Below are positions 57,238 through 64,000 of a DNA stretch of 64,000 bases, in pieces. Numbering within the stretch: position 1 is the stretch's first letter; every line of letters begins with the position of its first letter. The translations under genes were made by a program, and so were the position numbers. The stretch is taken from assembly GCF_904063055.1 (NCBI RefSeq), contig NZ_CAJFCN010000001.1, positions 806,001 to 870,000 on the forward strand, given 5' to 3'. The DNA is from Pseudomonas paracarnis. Lineage in GTDB: Bacteria; Pseudomonadota; Gammaproteobacteria; Pseudomonadales; Pseudomonadaceae. Under the pieces are notes generated by a model. That model searched no databases. It had not been told where the DNA came from and saw nothing but the letters and a program-made list of their open reading frames with translations.

Positions 57238-57697
57238 TGGACACCTCCACCAGCTCGACGTCGTCGTAACCAGGTGCGTCCACGTCAGCTGCAATTACGC
57301 GGATTCCGCATACGCCGTATGGCCCAGGCTCAGTGCCACCCCAGCCTTCCTCGTTGTGAATGTCTTCGGTCCAAAAGGGTCCAGGGTGTTCACCCGTCAT
57401 ACGGTTTTTGGTGGCGATGCTGAAGCTTGCTCCGCCTTCGCTCAGCATCCGATAGATCATCGTCTGACCAAACAACCGGATAACGGTCCTGATGACATCA
57501 CCGTTTTCAGCGGCGAGCCGGTCAGCGGCGTTCGACCAAAAGCCATTGATCATGGAGGCGATTTCTTCGGTCAATACGTCGTGATTCACCTCAAGTGTGA
57601 CTTCGTATTCCTTCCACGTTTCCTTGACCAGGTATCGCTTGATGCTCGGTGGGGTGCTAGCCTCTACGGCGCTGCTGCTTGGGTTCTGTGCTTGCAT
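57230..57697 (-). CDS. DUF2528 family phage protein
   Basis: A 155-residue protein; the segment YLVKETWKEYEVTLEVNHDVLTEE through FWSNAADRLAAENGDV and the closing DVDAPGYDDVELVEV fit DUF2528, a family found mainly in Pseudomonas phages, with no known function. Contains WGGTEPGPYGVCGIRV. The ATG of MQAQNPSS is used, with AAGGAG. Its leader AGGAGCAGCACCATGCAA is nearly identical to that of the ATPase gene further upstream. Overlaps the methyltransferase start by 8 bp. Confidence 0.82.
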   Translation of the reverse strand: MQAQNPSSSAVEASTPPSIKRYLVKETWKEYEVTLEVNHDVLTEEIASMINGFWSNAADRLAAENGDVIRTVIRLFGQTMIYRMLSEGGASFSIATKNRMTGEHPGPFWTEDIHNEEGWGGTEPGPYGVCGIRVIAADVDAPGYDDVELVEVSNA

Positions 57698-57755
57698 GGT
57701 GCTGCTCCTTAGTAGTGGTAGGTGTCGGGGAGTTGGCGCTCCTCGACACCATCTT

Positions 57756-57962
57756 TCAGGCCGGTTTGGCCTGGTCTTGCTCAATGATCGTTATGACTTC
57801 GTCTCTGTCCTTCGCATAAGCGAAAGGCAGTTCGCCTCCTGGGCGAGTTACGGGGTAGCGCGACTCCGGCAACCGGCACAGCGCCACGGTGTAGCCGTTG
57901 TCGGTAACCCAGCAGTTCTGCTGGACTTGCCCGTCCCTATTGCGTTTCGGCGCCCATTTCAT
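57756..57962 (-). CDS. Small phage protein, unknown
   Basis: A 68-residue product (MKWAPKRNRDGQVQQNCWVTDNG), positively charged at the start, no recognised domain. The start used overlaps the stop of the preceding gene as ATGA; a second ATG two codons earlier is possible. Position inside a tightly packed operon supports it. Confidence 0.6.
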   Translation of the reverse strand: MKWAPKRNRDGQVQQNCWVTDNGYTVALCRLPESRYPVTRPGGELPFAYAKDRDEVITIIEQDQAKPA

Positions 57963-58306
57963 GCCCATGTCCCGATCAGTTGCTCCCAGATGGCGTCGCC
58001 GTCAGGGAGGTACGTGTGCACCTCTTGCTCTGGCGAATAGTCCAGTTGCTTCACTGCCAGGCAGTCGTCGAAAAGAGTAGTGTCGAGGCCGCGCAGGCTG
58101 GTCAGCACGAAGGGGTAGTCGCGGCCGTTGTAGAGCCCTAGCAGAAAGCGACCGATCACTGCGCTCTGCCCTGTTTCACGCTGGGCGACAGGGACCAGTC
58201 GGGCCAGCGCTTCGATACCGGCCTTGCGGACGGCAGGGCGCTTGGCTTCGAACTCCTGCAGTTGTTGGAACCAGTTGGGCTGCTGTTTTTGGGCAGGCGT
58301 AGTCAT
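57959..58306 (-). CDS. DUF7673-like phage protein
   Basis: A 115-residue protein. The core RFLLGLYNGRDYPFVLTSLRGLDTTLFDDCLAVKQLDYSPEQEVH resembles a family I remember as DUF7673, common in plasmids and phages of proteobacteria, function unknown. The internal ATG of MTTPAQKQQ has AAAGGAG 7 bp upstream. It lies between the ATPase gene and the 68-residue gene, overlapping the latter. Confidence 0.7.
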   Translation of the reverse strand: MTTPAQKQQPNWFQQLQEFEAKRPAVRKAGIEALARLVPVAQRETGQSAVIGRFLLGLYNGRDYPFVLTSLRGLDTTLFDDCLAVKQLDYSPEQEVHTYLPDGDAIWEQLIGTWA

Positions 58307-58331
58307 ACGGATTCTCCTTTCGAAGGCCGGA

Positions 58332-59150
58332 TCAATAGGGAATGGTGTCGAGGAAGGCGATGTCGTGAACCAGCTTCCTGGTCTCAAGCTGAAGGCTCTG
58401 TGGGATCGCGAGAAAATTGCACAGCAGATCAATCAGACAGATCATTTGCGCGCAGTTGAGGGCTGTACGGCCGTTCAGGCATTCCCCATATTTCCGCGTG
58501 AGTTGGCCTTGGTATGCGGGTAAAAATGCTTTGAGGCTGCTGCAAATCCAGTCTCCGGACTGGGCAATTTCGATACCGAATGCACTTGCCTCAGCTGCGT
58601 TGAGGCCAGCGATGAATTCTGGCCGGACTCTGGGCGTATGGGCGTCGGCAGAAGAAAGATCGAGCGTAACCATTCTGCTGGTGACCGCATCACTGCATTC
58701 CAGCGGTTGATTTGCGGTGATCACCAGAGCGCCGCGAAATGTCACTTCTTCACTGCGGCCATCCCCTGAGCGCAGACTCACGCTGCCCGAGCTAAAAAGC
58801 GGCTTCAATTCATCCCAATCAATGGACTGGCCTAACTCGCCTTGTTCCTCGCAAATGACAATCCGTTGCCCCGCGCTGGCAAACGTGCGCGCTCGCCCGG
58901 CTGGAGTGGAGTGCCCCAGAAAATTGGAATACGGCGTTTGCCCGTTCAGCTTTTGGAGGTAGTCCAGCAGCAGACTCTTGCCACTGCCGGCGGCGCCGAC
59001 GATCTGCAGAAACGGGAAGCTGGTTTGGTCCTCACGAATTCGGCCGGCATGCACAGCCCCCATCCACCAGGCCATAGCCAGTACCCCCCGCGCGCCGAAG
59101 TAGGCGACAAAGTCGTTGAAGCGAATGGCCGATTTGAGTTCGTTTTGCAT
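58332..59150 (-). CDS. Stand-alone phage ATPase, paralogue of the primase helicase domain
   Basis: A 272-residue P-loop ATPase: Walker A GAAGSGKS at residues 52-59, Walker B-like RIVICEEQGE, and a sensor-like segment GALVITANQPLE. It aligns across its length with the C-terminal domain of the next gene upstream: shared AWWxGAxHA, FLxxVGxAGSGK, DWDELK, FRxALxI and HTP blocks. It lacks zinc-finger and TOPRIM parts. Probably arose by domain duplication. AGGAGCAGCACC precedes the ATG, 25 bp after the primase stop. Confidence 0.82.
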   Translation of the reverse strand: MQNELKSAIRFNDFVAYFGARGVLAMAWWMGAVHAGRIREDQTSFPFLQIVGAAGSGKSLLLDYLQKLNGQTPYSNFLGHSTPAGRARTFASAGQRIVICEEQGELGQSIDWDELKPLFSSGSVSLRSGDGRSEEVTFRGALVITANQPLECSDAVTSRMVTLDLSSADAHTPRVRPEFIAGLNAAEASAFGIEIAQSGDWICSSLKAFLPAYQGQLTRKYGECLNGRTALNCAQMICLIDLLCNFLAIPQSLQLETRKLVHDIAFLDTIPY

Positions 59151-59175
59151 GGTGCTGCTCCTGTTGTTGCTGTGG

Positions 59176-61899
59176 TTACACGCCCTGGAATACCCAGCAG
59201 CGAATGGTTTTCGGTTTGTCAAACGCGTCGAGCAACCGGGCTGAGTTGACGGCTTTGTTCGAATCCAGAAACTTGGGTGATTTACTGGTCTTGAGCAGGC
59301 GCTTCAGGTCACTGAGGGCGGGCACCTGCTGGCGTTTGTTGGCTGCCATCTCCACGAACTCGTTGAGGTTCACGGCGATCAGGCCATCACGGCGCGCGTG
59401 GTTCAGTGCCCCTTTCTCGTCCATGCCATTCAGGAAGTCGTACAGGTCCCAAAACTCAGTGACGGTCGGGTGGTCGGCGTTGATTGCCTGCTGCCGCTCC
59501 AAGGCCATGCGGCTGATTTCGGCGTGAGCGAGGGCCTTGCGGCGCTCGCCGAGCGGCACTACCCCGGCCAGCGCATCCACCAGGCTGCGCAGTTGGGCGT
59601 GGTTCTTGGCGATACGCACGGTGCGTACGCCAGGTTGGGCCAGCAGCTCTTGTTCGTAGCCGGAGGTGTTTTCTTCCATCAGCCGCATGGTTTCGCTTTC
59701 GCGCTGCAGCGCCTTGACCAAGAAGCCGCTGATACTGTCCATCGGCATGCGCTCCAGCTGCTCGGCGTACTGCTTGGTTTCCGGCGTGTGGTGTTCGCGT
59801 GTCAGATGGACGTGGCAGATCCGCTGCAGGATTGGTTCCGATGCGTTCACCGGGTTGTTCTGCGCGATTAGCAGGGCGGCGCGAAACGGCGGTTCGTGGG
59901 TGTCGTTGCCGTTGTTTTTCACGCCAGTGGAGCGGACGCTGCGGCCGTTGTAGGCGGTTTTCAGTTCGTCCCAATCGAAGTGTTTAACCGGCTGGCCTTC
60001 CTTTTGTTCACGCTCCGACTCGATCAGTACCACTGGTAAGTTGCTGACCTGTGAGAAGTTGCGCGCACGGCTGGCGGCTGTGGCTTTGGACGGGTCGAAG
60101 CCTTCGTAATCAGTACGCCCGGCCGACTTCCATAGCAGTTCGACTAGGGTGGTCTTACCCGAGCCGGCTTCACCCACAAGCTCTAGGAACATAAAAGATT
60201 TGTGGATCTGGCGGATCTGTTCGGCGTGCAGTGCGCCCAGCCACCAGGCCAGCACTACCAGGCCCTGTACGCCAAAGCAGCGCCAGTAGATGTCGAACCA
60301 ACCTTCGTTGTAGGCGTTGAGGTCGGTGTTGATATGCAGGACCGGCGACTGGCTCTGCGACTTGATGCTCAGCTTGCCGAGGTCAAAAAAATCTTCCTTG
60401 TTGCGCGCCTGCGCCTTGCCACCATGAAACGCCACGTCGTTGAAGACATAGGCGCCGTGGTCGCGGCTGTAGCCGATCCATTCGATGGTGTTGACGGCTT
60501 TCAGGCAGTCCAGCTGGGGCGCCAAGATCCGTTTCAGTTGCTGGGCGCTGCCATCAAACCAAGCACCATTAGCGACGTTGAGCAGACGATTCGAGAACTC
60601 AGGTGCTGACGTGAGTTGTTTGGCCGTAAACGTGCTTTTGATGGCAGCACCTTGTGGGCGCTCAATGCGGAAGTAATACCAGGCCTCGTCAGTCAGGTCG
60701 TTGCGCATGTAGTAGAGCGCCTGAAAATTACAGTTGGCGATGCTGGTAACTGAGGCTGACAGGCGCAAAGCCTTGTAGCGACGTTGATCGTCACTGAGTA
60801 ATTGGTCCTCATGCCGTTCTGAACTCTCCAGATCGCTCATGGCGCGGTCGTACTTATCAAGATCCAGCCGAAACCAGTACAGGCGTTTGCGGAACGTGAA
60901 GTTGAATTCCTTTCGCTCGTCGCGCAGGTAAATGAGAAACCCTTTTTCCTCTGCCGAGTCAGCCAGCAGCAGATCGCCATGGTGGCGGGCCTCATCAAGG
61001 TCTTGCGCGATCCGCTCGGCGCGCTTGTCGTCTCCCTCAATTGACTTCCACCGTAGGTGCAGGTCGTTCCAGTCAACCTTTTTGCTATTGGGCTGTGGGA
61101 TCACCGCAGCCTTGCAGATGAAGCCCAGGTCGTTGGCTTCCTTCGCCCAGCGGCGCATGTTCGCCATGGCGACGGGCTCGTTATCCAGTGCCCACACCAG
61201 CAGCGGTAAGCGCTTGTCGGCGTCGTGGCGCAGTTTGACCAGGGCCTTGAGTGAGTCAGTCGGGCAGGGGGCGCTGGACATCATCGATACCGCCGACACG
61301 TCGTTATGCAGCAGCGCGATAGCGTCGAAGATACCCTCTGTTATCCAGAGTTCGTCGACCTCCAGCAGGTCCACGCTTGGTGGGCACCACCAGACGCCTT
61401 TGTAACCGGGCTGGCCCTCACCAGTCGGCCGGAACCGAGCTTTCATCTTGCCAAACCGGTCTGGCCGATCTATCAGGCGCTCCCAGTAGCCCCCTTTCTC
61501 AAGGGGGAAACGTACCGTGGCGCTGCCAATGTTCAGCCTGCCATCCCAGTAGTTATCCTGGCTGAACCAACCAGCAATCAGCTCGAACTTGAAGCCCCGG
61601 GCAAACTCAAGGTAAGCGCGTGCCGTGGCAAGAGGGTTGTCGGGTGTAGACGGGGCGGTCTTGCTCCAGTCGTTGAACAGGTCGTCGTAGACGTCCTTTA
61701 CGTGAACACGGTGGTCGCACTTTTCCGGCCGTCCGCATATCAGCGTCCAGGGCGAGTTGTAGAAGGTGTATAGGGTCTTCTGGCCGCAGGCCGGGCAAAC
61801 ACCCTTACGCATATAGTCAGTGCCGCGCATGTGCTTGAGCTGGTAATCCCGCTCAATGCGTTGGATGACGTCGGCGCGCAGCCTTTCTTTCATTTCCAT
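59176..61899 (-). CDS. Phage primase-helicase (zinc finger, TOPRIM, P-loop ATPase)
   Basis: A 907-residue replication protein. N-terminal zinc-binding primase element: C35, C38, C55 and C61 (CPACGQ ... CDHRVH). TOPRIM follows with the acidic motif WITEGIFDAI (185-194) and ALDNEP (237-242). After a long middle, an ATPase domain has Walker A GEAGSGKT (576-583) and a Walker B-like VVLIESE. This architecture resembles phage P4-alpha or T7 gp4-like primase-helicases. Starts at one of two adjacent ATGs (MEMKERL) with a weak ribosome site, 6 bp after the upstream gene. Confidence 0.88.
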   Translation of the reverse strand: MEMKERLRADVIQRIERDYQLKHMRGTDYMRKGVCPACGQKTLYTFYNSPWTLICGRPEKCDHRVHVKDVYDDLFNDWSKTAPSTPDNPLATARAYLEFARGFKFELIAGWFSQDNYWDGRLNIGSATVRFPLEKGGYWERLIDRPDRFGKMKARFRPTGEGQPGYKGVWWCPPSVDLLEVDELWITEGIFDAIALLHNDVSAVSMMSSAPCPTDSLKALVKLRHDADKRLPLLVWALDNEPVAMANMRRWAKEANDLGFICKAAVIPQPNSKKVDWNDLHLRWKSIEGDDKRAERIAQDLDEARHHGDLLLADSAEEKGFLIYLRDERKEFNFTFRKRLYWFRLDLDKYDRAMSDLESSERHEDQLLSDDQRRYKALRLSASVTSIANCNFQALYYMRNDLTDEAWYYFRIERPQGAAIKSTFTAKQLTSAPEFSNRLLNVANGAWFDGSAQQLKRILAPQLDCLKAVNTIEWIGYSRDHGAYVFNDVAFHGGKAQARNKEDFFDLGKLSIKSQSQSPVLHINTDLNAYNEGWFDIYWRCFGVQGLVVLAWWLGALHAEQIRQIHKSFMFLELVGEAGSGKTTLVELLWKSAGRTDYEGFDPSKATAASRARNFSQVSNLPVVLIESEREQKEGQPVKHFDWDELKTAYNGRSVRSTGVKNNGNDTHEPPFRAALLIAQNNPVNASEPILQRICHVHLTREHHTPETKQYAEQLERMPMDSISGFLVKALQRESETMRLMEENTSGYEQELLAQPGVRTVRIAKNHAQLRSLVDALAGVVPLGERRKALAHAEISRMALERQQAINADHPTVTEFWDLYDFLNGMDEKGALNHARRDGLIAVNLNEFVEMAANKRQQVPALSDLKRLLKTSKSPKFLDSNKAVNSARLLDAFDKPKTIRCWVFQGV

Positions 61900-61905
61900 C
61901 GTGGC

Positions 61906-62139
61906 TTACTTCGCTTCGTCGAGGCTGTGTTTAAGGGCGCCAATCAGGCTTTTTCGTGCGGCCAGCGCAGGGAAGGCCACCAGCAACGAGCCATGCCGCA
62001 AACCCTCAGGGATCCTGCGAAAGCGGTCGTCATACCAATGCTCGGTGAACAGCGCCGCGTACTGCGCGCGCAGGTCCTGGAGCAGTGCCTCGGCCTGGTC
62101 GCGGGGCAGTTTTGCGGTGATGGCGATGTCGATTTCCAT
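61906..62139 (-). CDS. Small phage protein, unknown
   Basis: A 77-residue product (MEIDIAITAKLPRDQAEALLQ, ending ALKHSLDEAK), mixed beta-alpha, no recognised family. GAGGTGG precedes the ATG, and the primase begins 6 bp after its stop, which supports expression. Seventy-one bases separate it from the upstream gene. Confidence 0.6.
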   Translation of the reverse strand: MEIDIAITAKLPRDQAEALLQDLRAQYAALFTEHWYDDRFRRIPEGLRHGSLLVAFPALAARKSLIGALKHSLDEAK

Positions 62140-62210
62140 GGTCCACCTCGGATTGCGGGCAAAGCTCACCCAAACCCATTGGGAATGGGGTAGGGCGGGT
62201 TAGTTGGGGG

Positions 62211-62582
62211 TTACGGTGTTACGAGACGCAGCCGGCGGTTTTCCGGTGCATTGATGATGCGTTGGTAGATGAGGCTGACCGGTACAGCCCAGGTCATGCC
62301 GCTGGCGGGGTCGGTGATAACTGCCACCGCCCCGGAGCTGGCGTCGACGTCCAGTTGGTGGCGGTCGTTGTTGGATTTGAGTTCACCGTAAGCACGGCTG
62401 ATCAGCTTTTCCGCCATGTGCAATGGCACTTCTAAACTGCCCACCAGGTGCTGCACCGCACGGCAGAACAGTAACTGGTCGTTGCCCAGATGTTCGCCCT
62501 GGTGGCGTTGCAAGAAGGACAGGCCAGCGGCTTGCATGGTTGCCTGGTATTCCTGGTAGTCGGTGTGGGTAGCTGTATTCAT
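62211..62582 (-). CDS. Phage protein, unknown
   Basis: A 123-residue cytoplasmic protein (MNTATHTDYQEYQATMQAAG; later ITDPASGMTWAVPVSLIYQR). No domain recognised. The ATG shares one base with the stop of the Ogr-like gene (TGATG) and has GGAG upstream, so translation is likely coupled. Confidence 0.68.
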   Translation of the reverse strand: MNTATHTDYQEYQATMQAAGLSFLQRHQGEHLGNDQLLFCRAVQHLVGSLEVPLHMAEKLISRAYGELKSNNDRHQLDVDASSGAVAVITDPASGMTWAVPVSLIYQRIINAPENRRLRLVTP

Positions 62583-62878
62583 CACGCACGCTCCATTTCC
62601 ATTTGGTCCAGCAGATCGGGTTGATTGTTTTTTGCCGTGAGGTTCTGTCGAGCAAGGAGGCGCACTTTGGTGGGCGCCATGGGCAAAACGGTAAGTGGGC
62701 GCTCGATGCCTGATGGGCTGAGCTGGTATTCCCAAACCAAAGAGCCGGAGAACGTGGCGCCGCACAGCAGGTTGGTGCATTCCGAGTACATCGAGCGGAA
62801 GCAGGGCGTCTGACCCTCGGAGGTCCGAATACGCATCGAGCTGCTGCAGCAGGGACAGACCAGCTTGTAGGTGCTCAA
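62582..62878 (-). CDS. Ogr/Delta-like zinc-finger protein
   Basis: A 98-residue protein with the Ogr/Delta layout: CPCCSSSMRIRTSEG then CTNLLCGATFSGSLVWEYQLSPSG, four cysteines binding zinc. In P2 and P4 phages these activate late gene promoters. The only start that keeps the first cysteines is TTG, overlapping the upstream stop as TTGA; this makes the expression level likely low and coupled. It lies in the early operon near the CII-like gene. Confidence 0.82.
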   Translation of the reverse strand: MSTYKLVCPCCSSSMRIRTSEGQTPCFRSMYSECTNLLCGATFSGSLVWEYQLSPSGIERPLTVLPMAPTKVRLLARQNLTAKNNQPDLLDQMEMERA

Positions 62879-63348
62879 TGCTTTTGCCCCCGGCTGTGCA
62901 ACAGAATCGTTGCCAGGACTTCGGAATGACGAGCCGCCATGTAATGGCTATGAGCGCGCAAAATCGCCTCGGCTTCGTCCCGCTCAATGACGCCATCGTC
63001 CAGTGCTTTCGCAATGATCTGGTCAACCACTCCGCGTTTGGCTGCAGCACGTACCGAACGGTTGTAAAGGTCTACGTTGTCCAATGTTTCAGGCTTGGCG
63101 AGGGGGACGAACATGCCGCCGTACATGGCCGCGATGTATTCCGGCAGGTAGGTGGTGCCCATGTCCTGCTCTAACAGGTGGATCTGTTCGTCACTCAAGG
63201 GCCGACTGCCGGCGTTTTCGTAGATGTGGTTATCGAACTTCTTGAGTTCGTATCCAAGGCGGGCTGCAGCGCATTCCCGGCCACCTTCGTAGTCGTTGAT
63301 CACTGCGCTCATTACTTGGCGCTTGGTCGCTAGAACTGGGCGTTTCAT
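62875..63348 (-). CDS. YmfL/CII-type phage regulatory protein
   Basis: A 157-residue protein with a helix-turn-helix-like N terminus (MSAVINDYEGGRECAAARLGYELKKF) and the conserved NHIYENAGSRPLSDEQIHLLEQD, typical of the YmfL/CII family of phage regulators. Expected to act on lysis-lysogeny or early gene control; target unknown. GGGG-rich ribosome site lies 11 bp upstream. It follows the gp16-like gene by 29 bp. Confidence 0.83.
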   Translation of the reverse strand: MKRPVLATKRQVMSAVINDYEGGRECAAARLGYELKKFDNHIYENAGSRPLSDEQIHLLEQDMGTTYLPEYIAAMYGGMFVPLAKPETLDNVDLYNRSVRAAAKRGVVDQIIAKALDDGVIERDEAEAILRAHSHYMAARHSEVLATILLHSRGQKH

Positions 63349-63377
63349 CTTCTGGTTTCCCCTTGGAGCCAGAGGCC

Positions 63378-63590
63378 CTAATTTGTAATCACGCCGTCTT
63401 TGATTCCGAGCAGTACGGCCGCGCGGTGAGCCTCACCACGCAAGCACTTCTTCTGCCCGTTCAAAACCGCATAGACCGTCGATGGGTTGAACTCATTTTT
63501 TTCGGCCCAGTCTTTGGCCGAGATCCCGAGACGTGCGAGACGATCACGGGCCTCTTGGCATGCTTGCTCGATGGGGGATGCGTTCGGCAT
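63378..63590 (-). CDS. BcepMu gp16-like DNA-binding protein (Cro-type position)
   Basis: A 70-residue protein; LARLGISAKDWAEKNEFNPSTVYAVLNGQKKCLRGEAHRAAVLLGIKDGVI matches the BcepMu gp16 family, a small helix-turn-helix type. As the first leftward gene opposite the CI-like repressor it takes the place of Cro. The ATG of MPNASPIEQ is used; a weak GAGA lies before it. A tandem decamer sits in its leader. Confidence 0.83.
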   Translation of the reverse strand: MPNASPIEQACQEARDRLARLGISAKDWAEKNEFNPSTVYAVLNGQKKCLRGEAHRAAVLLGIKDGVITN

Positions 63591-63596
63591 AGTCTC

Positions 63597-63649
63597 GTTT
63601 CGTGTGGTTTCGTGTGATGACAGGCGAAGTATTTCCCATGATCGTGGGA
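63597..63649. promoter_or_regulatory. Divergent operator region of the lysogeny switch
   Basis: It contains two perfect tandem copies of GTTTCGTGTG (63,597-63,616) and a palindrome TCCCA-N6-TGGGA (63,634-63,649) between the divergent gp16-like and CI-like genes. The palindrome is a good candidate operator for the repressor. Confidence 0.65.
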
Positions 63650-63662
63650 TCGTCAAGTCTTG

Positions 63663-64000
63663 ATGGAGACAAATGTGGGAATTGGTGACCGCCTCAAAGA
63701 GGAACGGGAGCGCCTAGGGTTCAGTCAGACTGAATTTGCGGCAGTTGCTGGGGCTTCGAAAAACAGTCAGTACAACTACGAAAAAGGTGATCGAAGCCCT
63801 GACGCGGACTACCTCGCGGCTGTTGCAGAAAGAGGCGTCGATATTCTTTACGTGGTAACTGGCGAGCGTAAGCGTCAAGCAGCCGAGAGCATTAGCGACG
63901 GTGCATCGGAATTTCTCCAGGTCTACGAGCAAGTGGGTCCTGCTGACCGGCAGGTACTCCTTCGCATGGCTTCGGCATTCGCCAATGCAGCGGACTCAAC
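63663..64000 (+). CDS. CI-like XRE repressor, truncated by the window edge
   Basis: The frame runs open to the last base (at least 112 residues). The N terminus is an XRE helix-turn-helix: IGDRLKEERERLGFSQTEFAAVAGASKNSQYNYEKGDRSPDADYLAAVAERGVD, followed by ILYVVTGERKRQ. The C-terminal half, where an S24 self-cleavage domain could lie, is beyond the window. Start is ATG, or the GTG four codons later, which has GGAG 6 bp before it and gives MGIGDRL. Divergent from gp16, it is the likely prophage repressor. Confidence 0.85.
   Translation, partial: METNVGIGDRLKEERERLGFSQTEFAAVAGASKNSQYNYEKGDRSPDADYLAAVAERGVDILYVVTGERKRQAAESISDGASEFLQVYEQVGPADRQVLLRMASAFANAADS

Larger units (their letters stand above)
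53101..64000. mobile_element. dusA-integrated prophage (left part, continues past the edge)
   Basis: The integrase faces away from dusA and is followed by fourteen leftward phage-type genes in tight overlap, ending at a divergent CI-like repressor. Contents include PrtN, a C5 methyltransferase, DUF2528, primase-helicase, Ogr zinc finger, YmfL/CII and gp16-like proteins, all typical of temperate phages of pseudomonads. No capsid, tail or lysis gene is visible, so completeness is unknown. Confidence 0.88.

Noticed and set aside
53204..64000. Defence island or restriction-modification system around the cytosine methyltransferase
   Set aside because: No endonuclease or known defence gene is adjacent; all neighbours are phage replication and control genes, so an orphan phage methyltransferase explains the region better.

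Overview
The window looks like a chromosomal segment of a Pseudomonas from the fluorescens group. Three things point there: the gene content and order (acnA-rlmM-tusA, fadBA-topA-sulA-lexA-psrA-nagZ, mfd-gap-sthA, lolCDE, copRS-queF-mlaA-rssB-rssC-tal-dusA), which match from memory several blocks of the P. aeruginosa map; the P. aeruginosa-type regulators (PsrA, RssB/RssC); and a dense scatter of REP/REPIN repeats with the core GTGGGAGCTGGCTTGCCTGC. No rRNA, tRNA, IS element or CRISPR array was recognised.

Bases 1-53,100 are core chromosome. They hold central metabolism (aconitase A, transaldolase, an N-terminally extended GAPDH, the soluble transhydrogenase SthA, the FadBA beta-oxidation complex), RNA modification (RlmM, TusA, QueF, DusA), envelope work (Slt lytic transglycosylase, NagZ, CsiV-like protein, LolCDE lipoprotein exporter, MlaA), DNA maintenance (TopA, Mfd, a SNF2/SWIM helicase, LexA/SulA) and signalling (CopRS with a divergent cupredoxin, RssB/RssC, two PilZ proteins, a universal stress protein, PsrA). 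Regulatory sites that can be read directly include two SOS boxes before lexA-sulA, two overlapping PsrA-type operators before psrA, a copper box between copR and the cupredoxin gene, a clear sigma-70 promoter for topA, and many intrinsic terminators.

Intergenic spaces are heavily colonised by REP sequences: solo, direct pairs, inverted pairs (REPINs), outward-facing pairs, one REPIN that supplies the last codons of an ABC transporter gene, and a five-unit tandem array of about 71 bp between tal and dusA. The nagZ leader holds a 30-codon ORF folded on a perfect 18-bp hairpin and ending with an ATGA overlap on nagZ.

From about 53,100 to the right edge is a prophage or related integrative element inserted at the 5' end of dusA. 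A tyrosine integrase reads away from dusA. A long leftward early operon follows: BcepMu gp16-like, YmfL/CII-like, Ogr/Delta zinc finger, two small unknowns, primase-helicase, a second copy of its ATPase domain as a separate gene, DUF7673-like, a small unknown, DUF2528, a C5 cytosine methyltransferase with four 30-residue repeats, a zinc-ribbon protein, a small unknown, and PrtN. A divergent CI-like repressor runs off the right edge. The structural genes and the other attachment site lie beyond the window.
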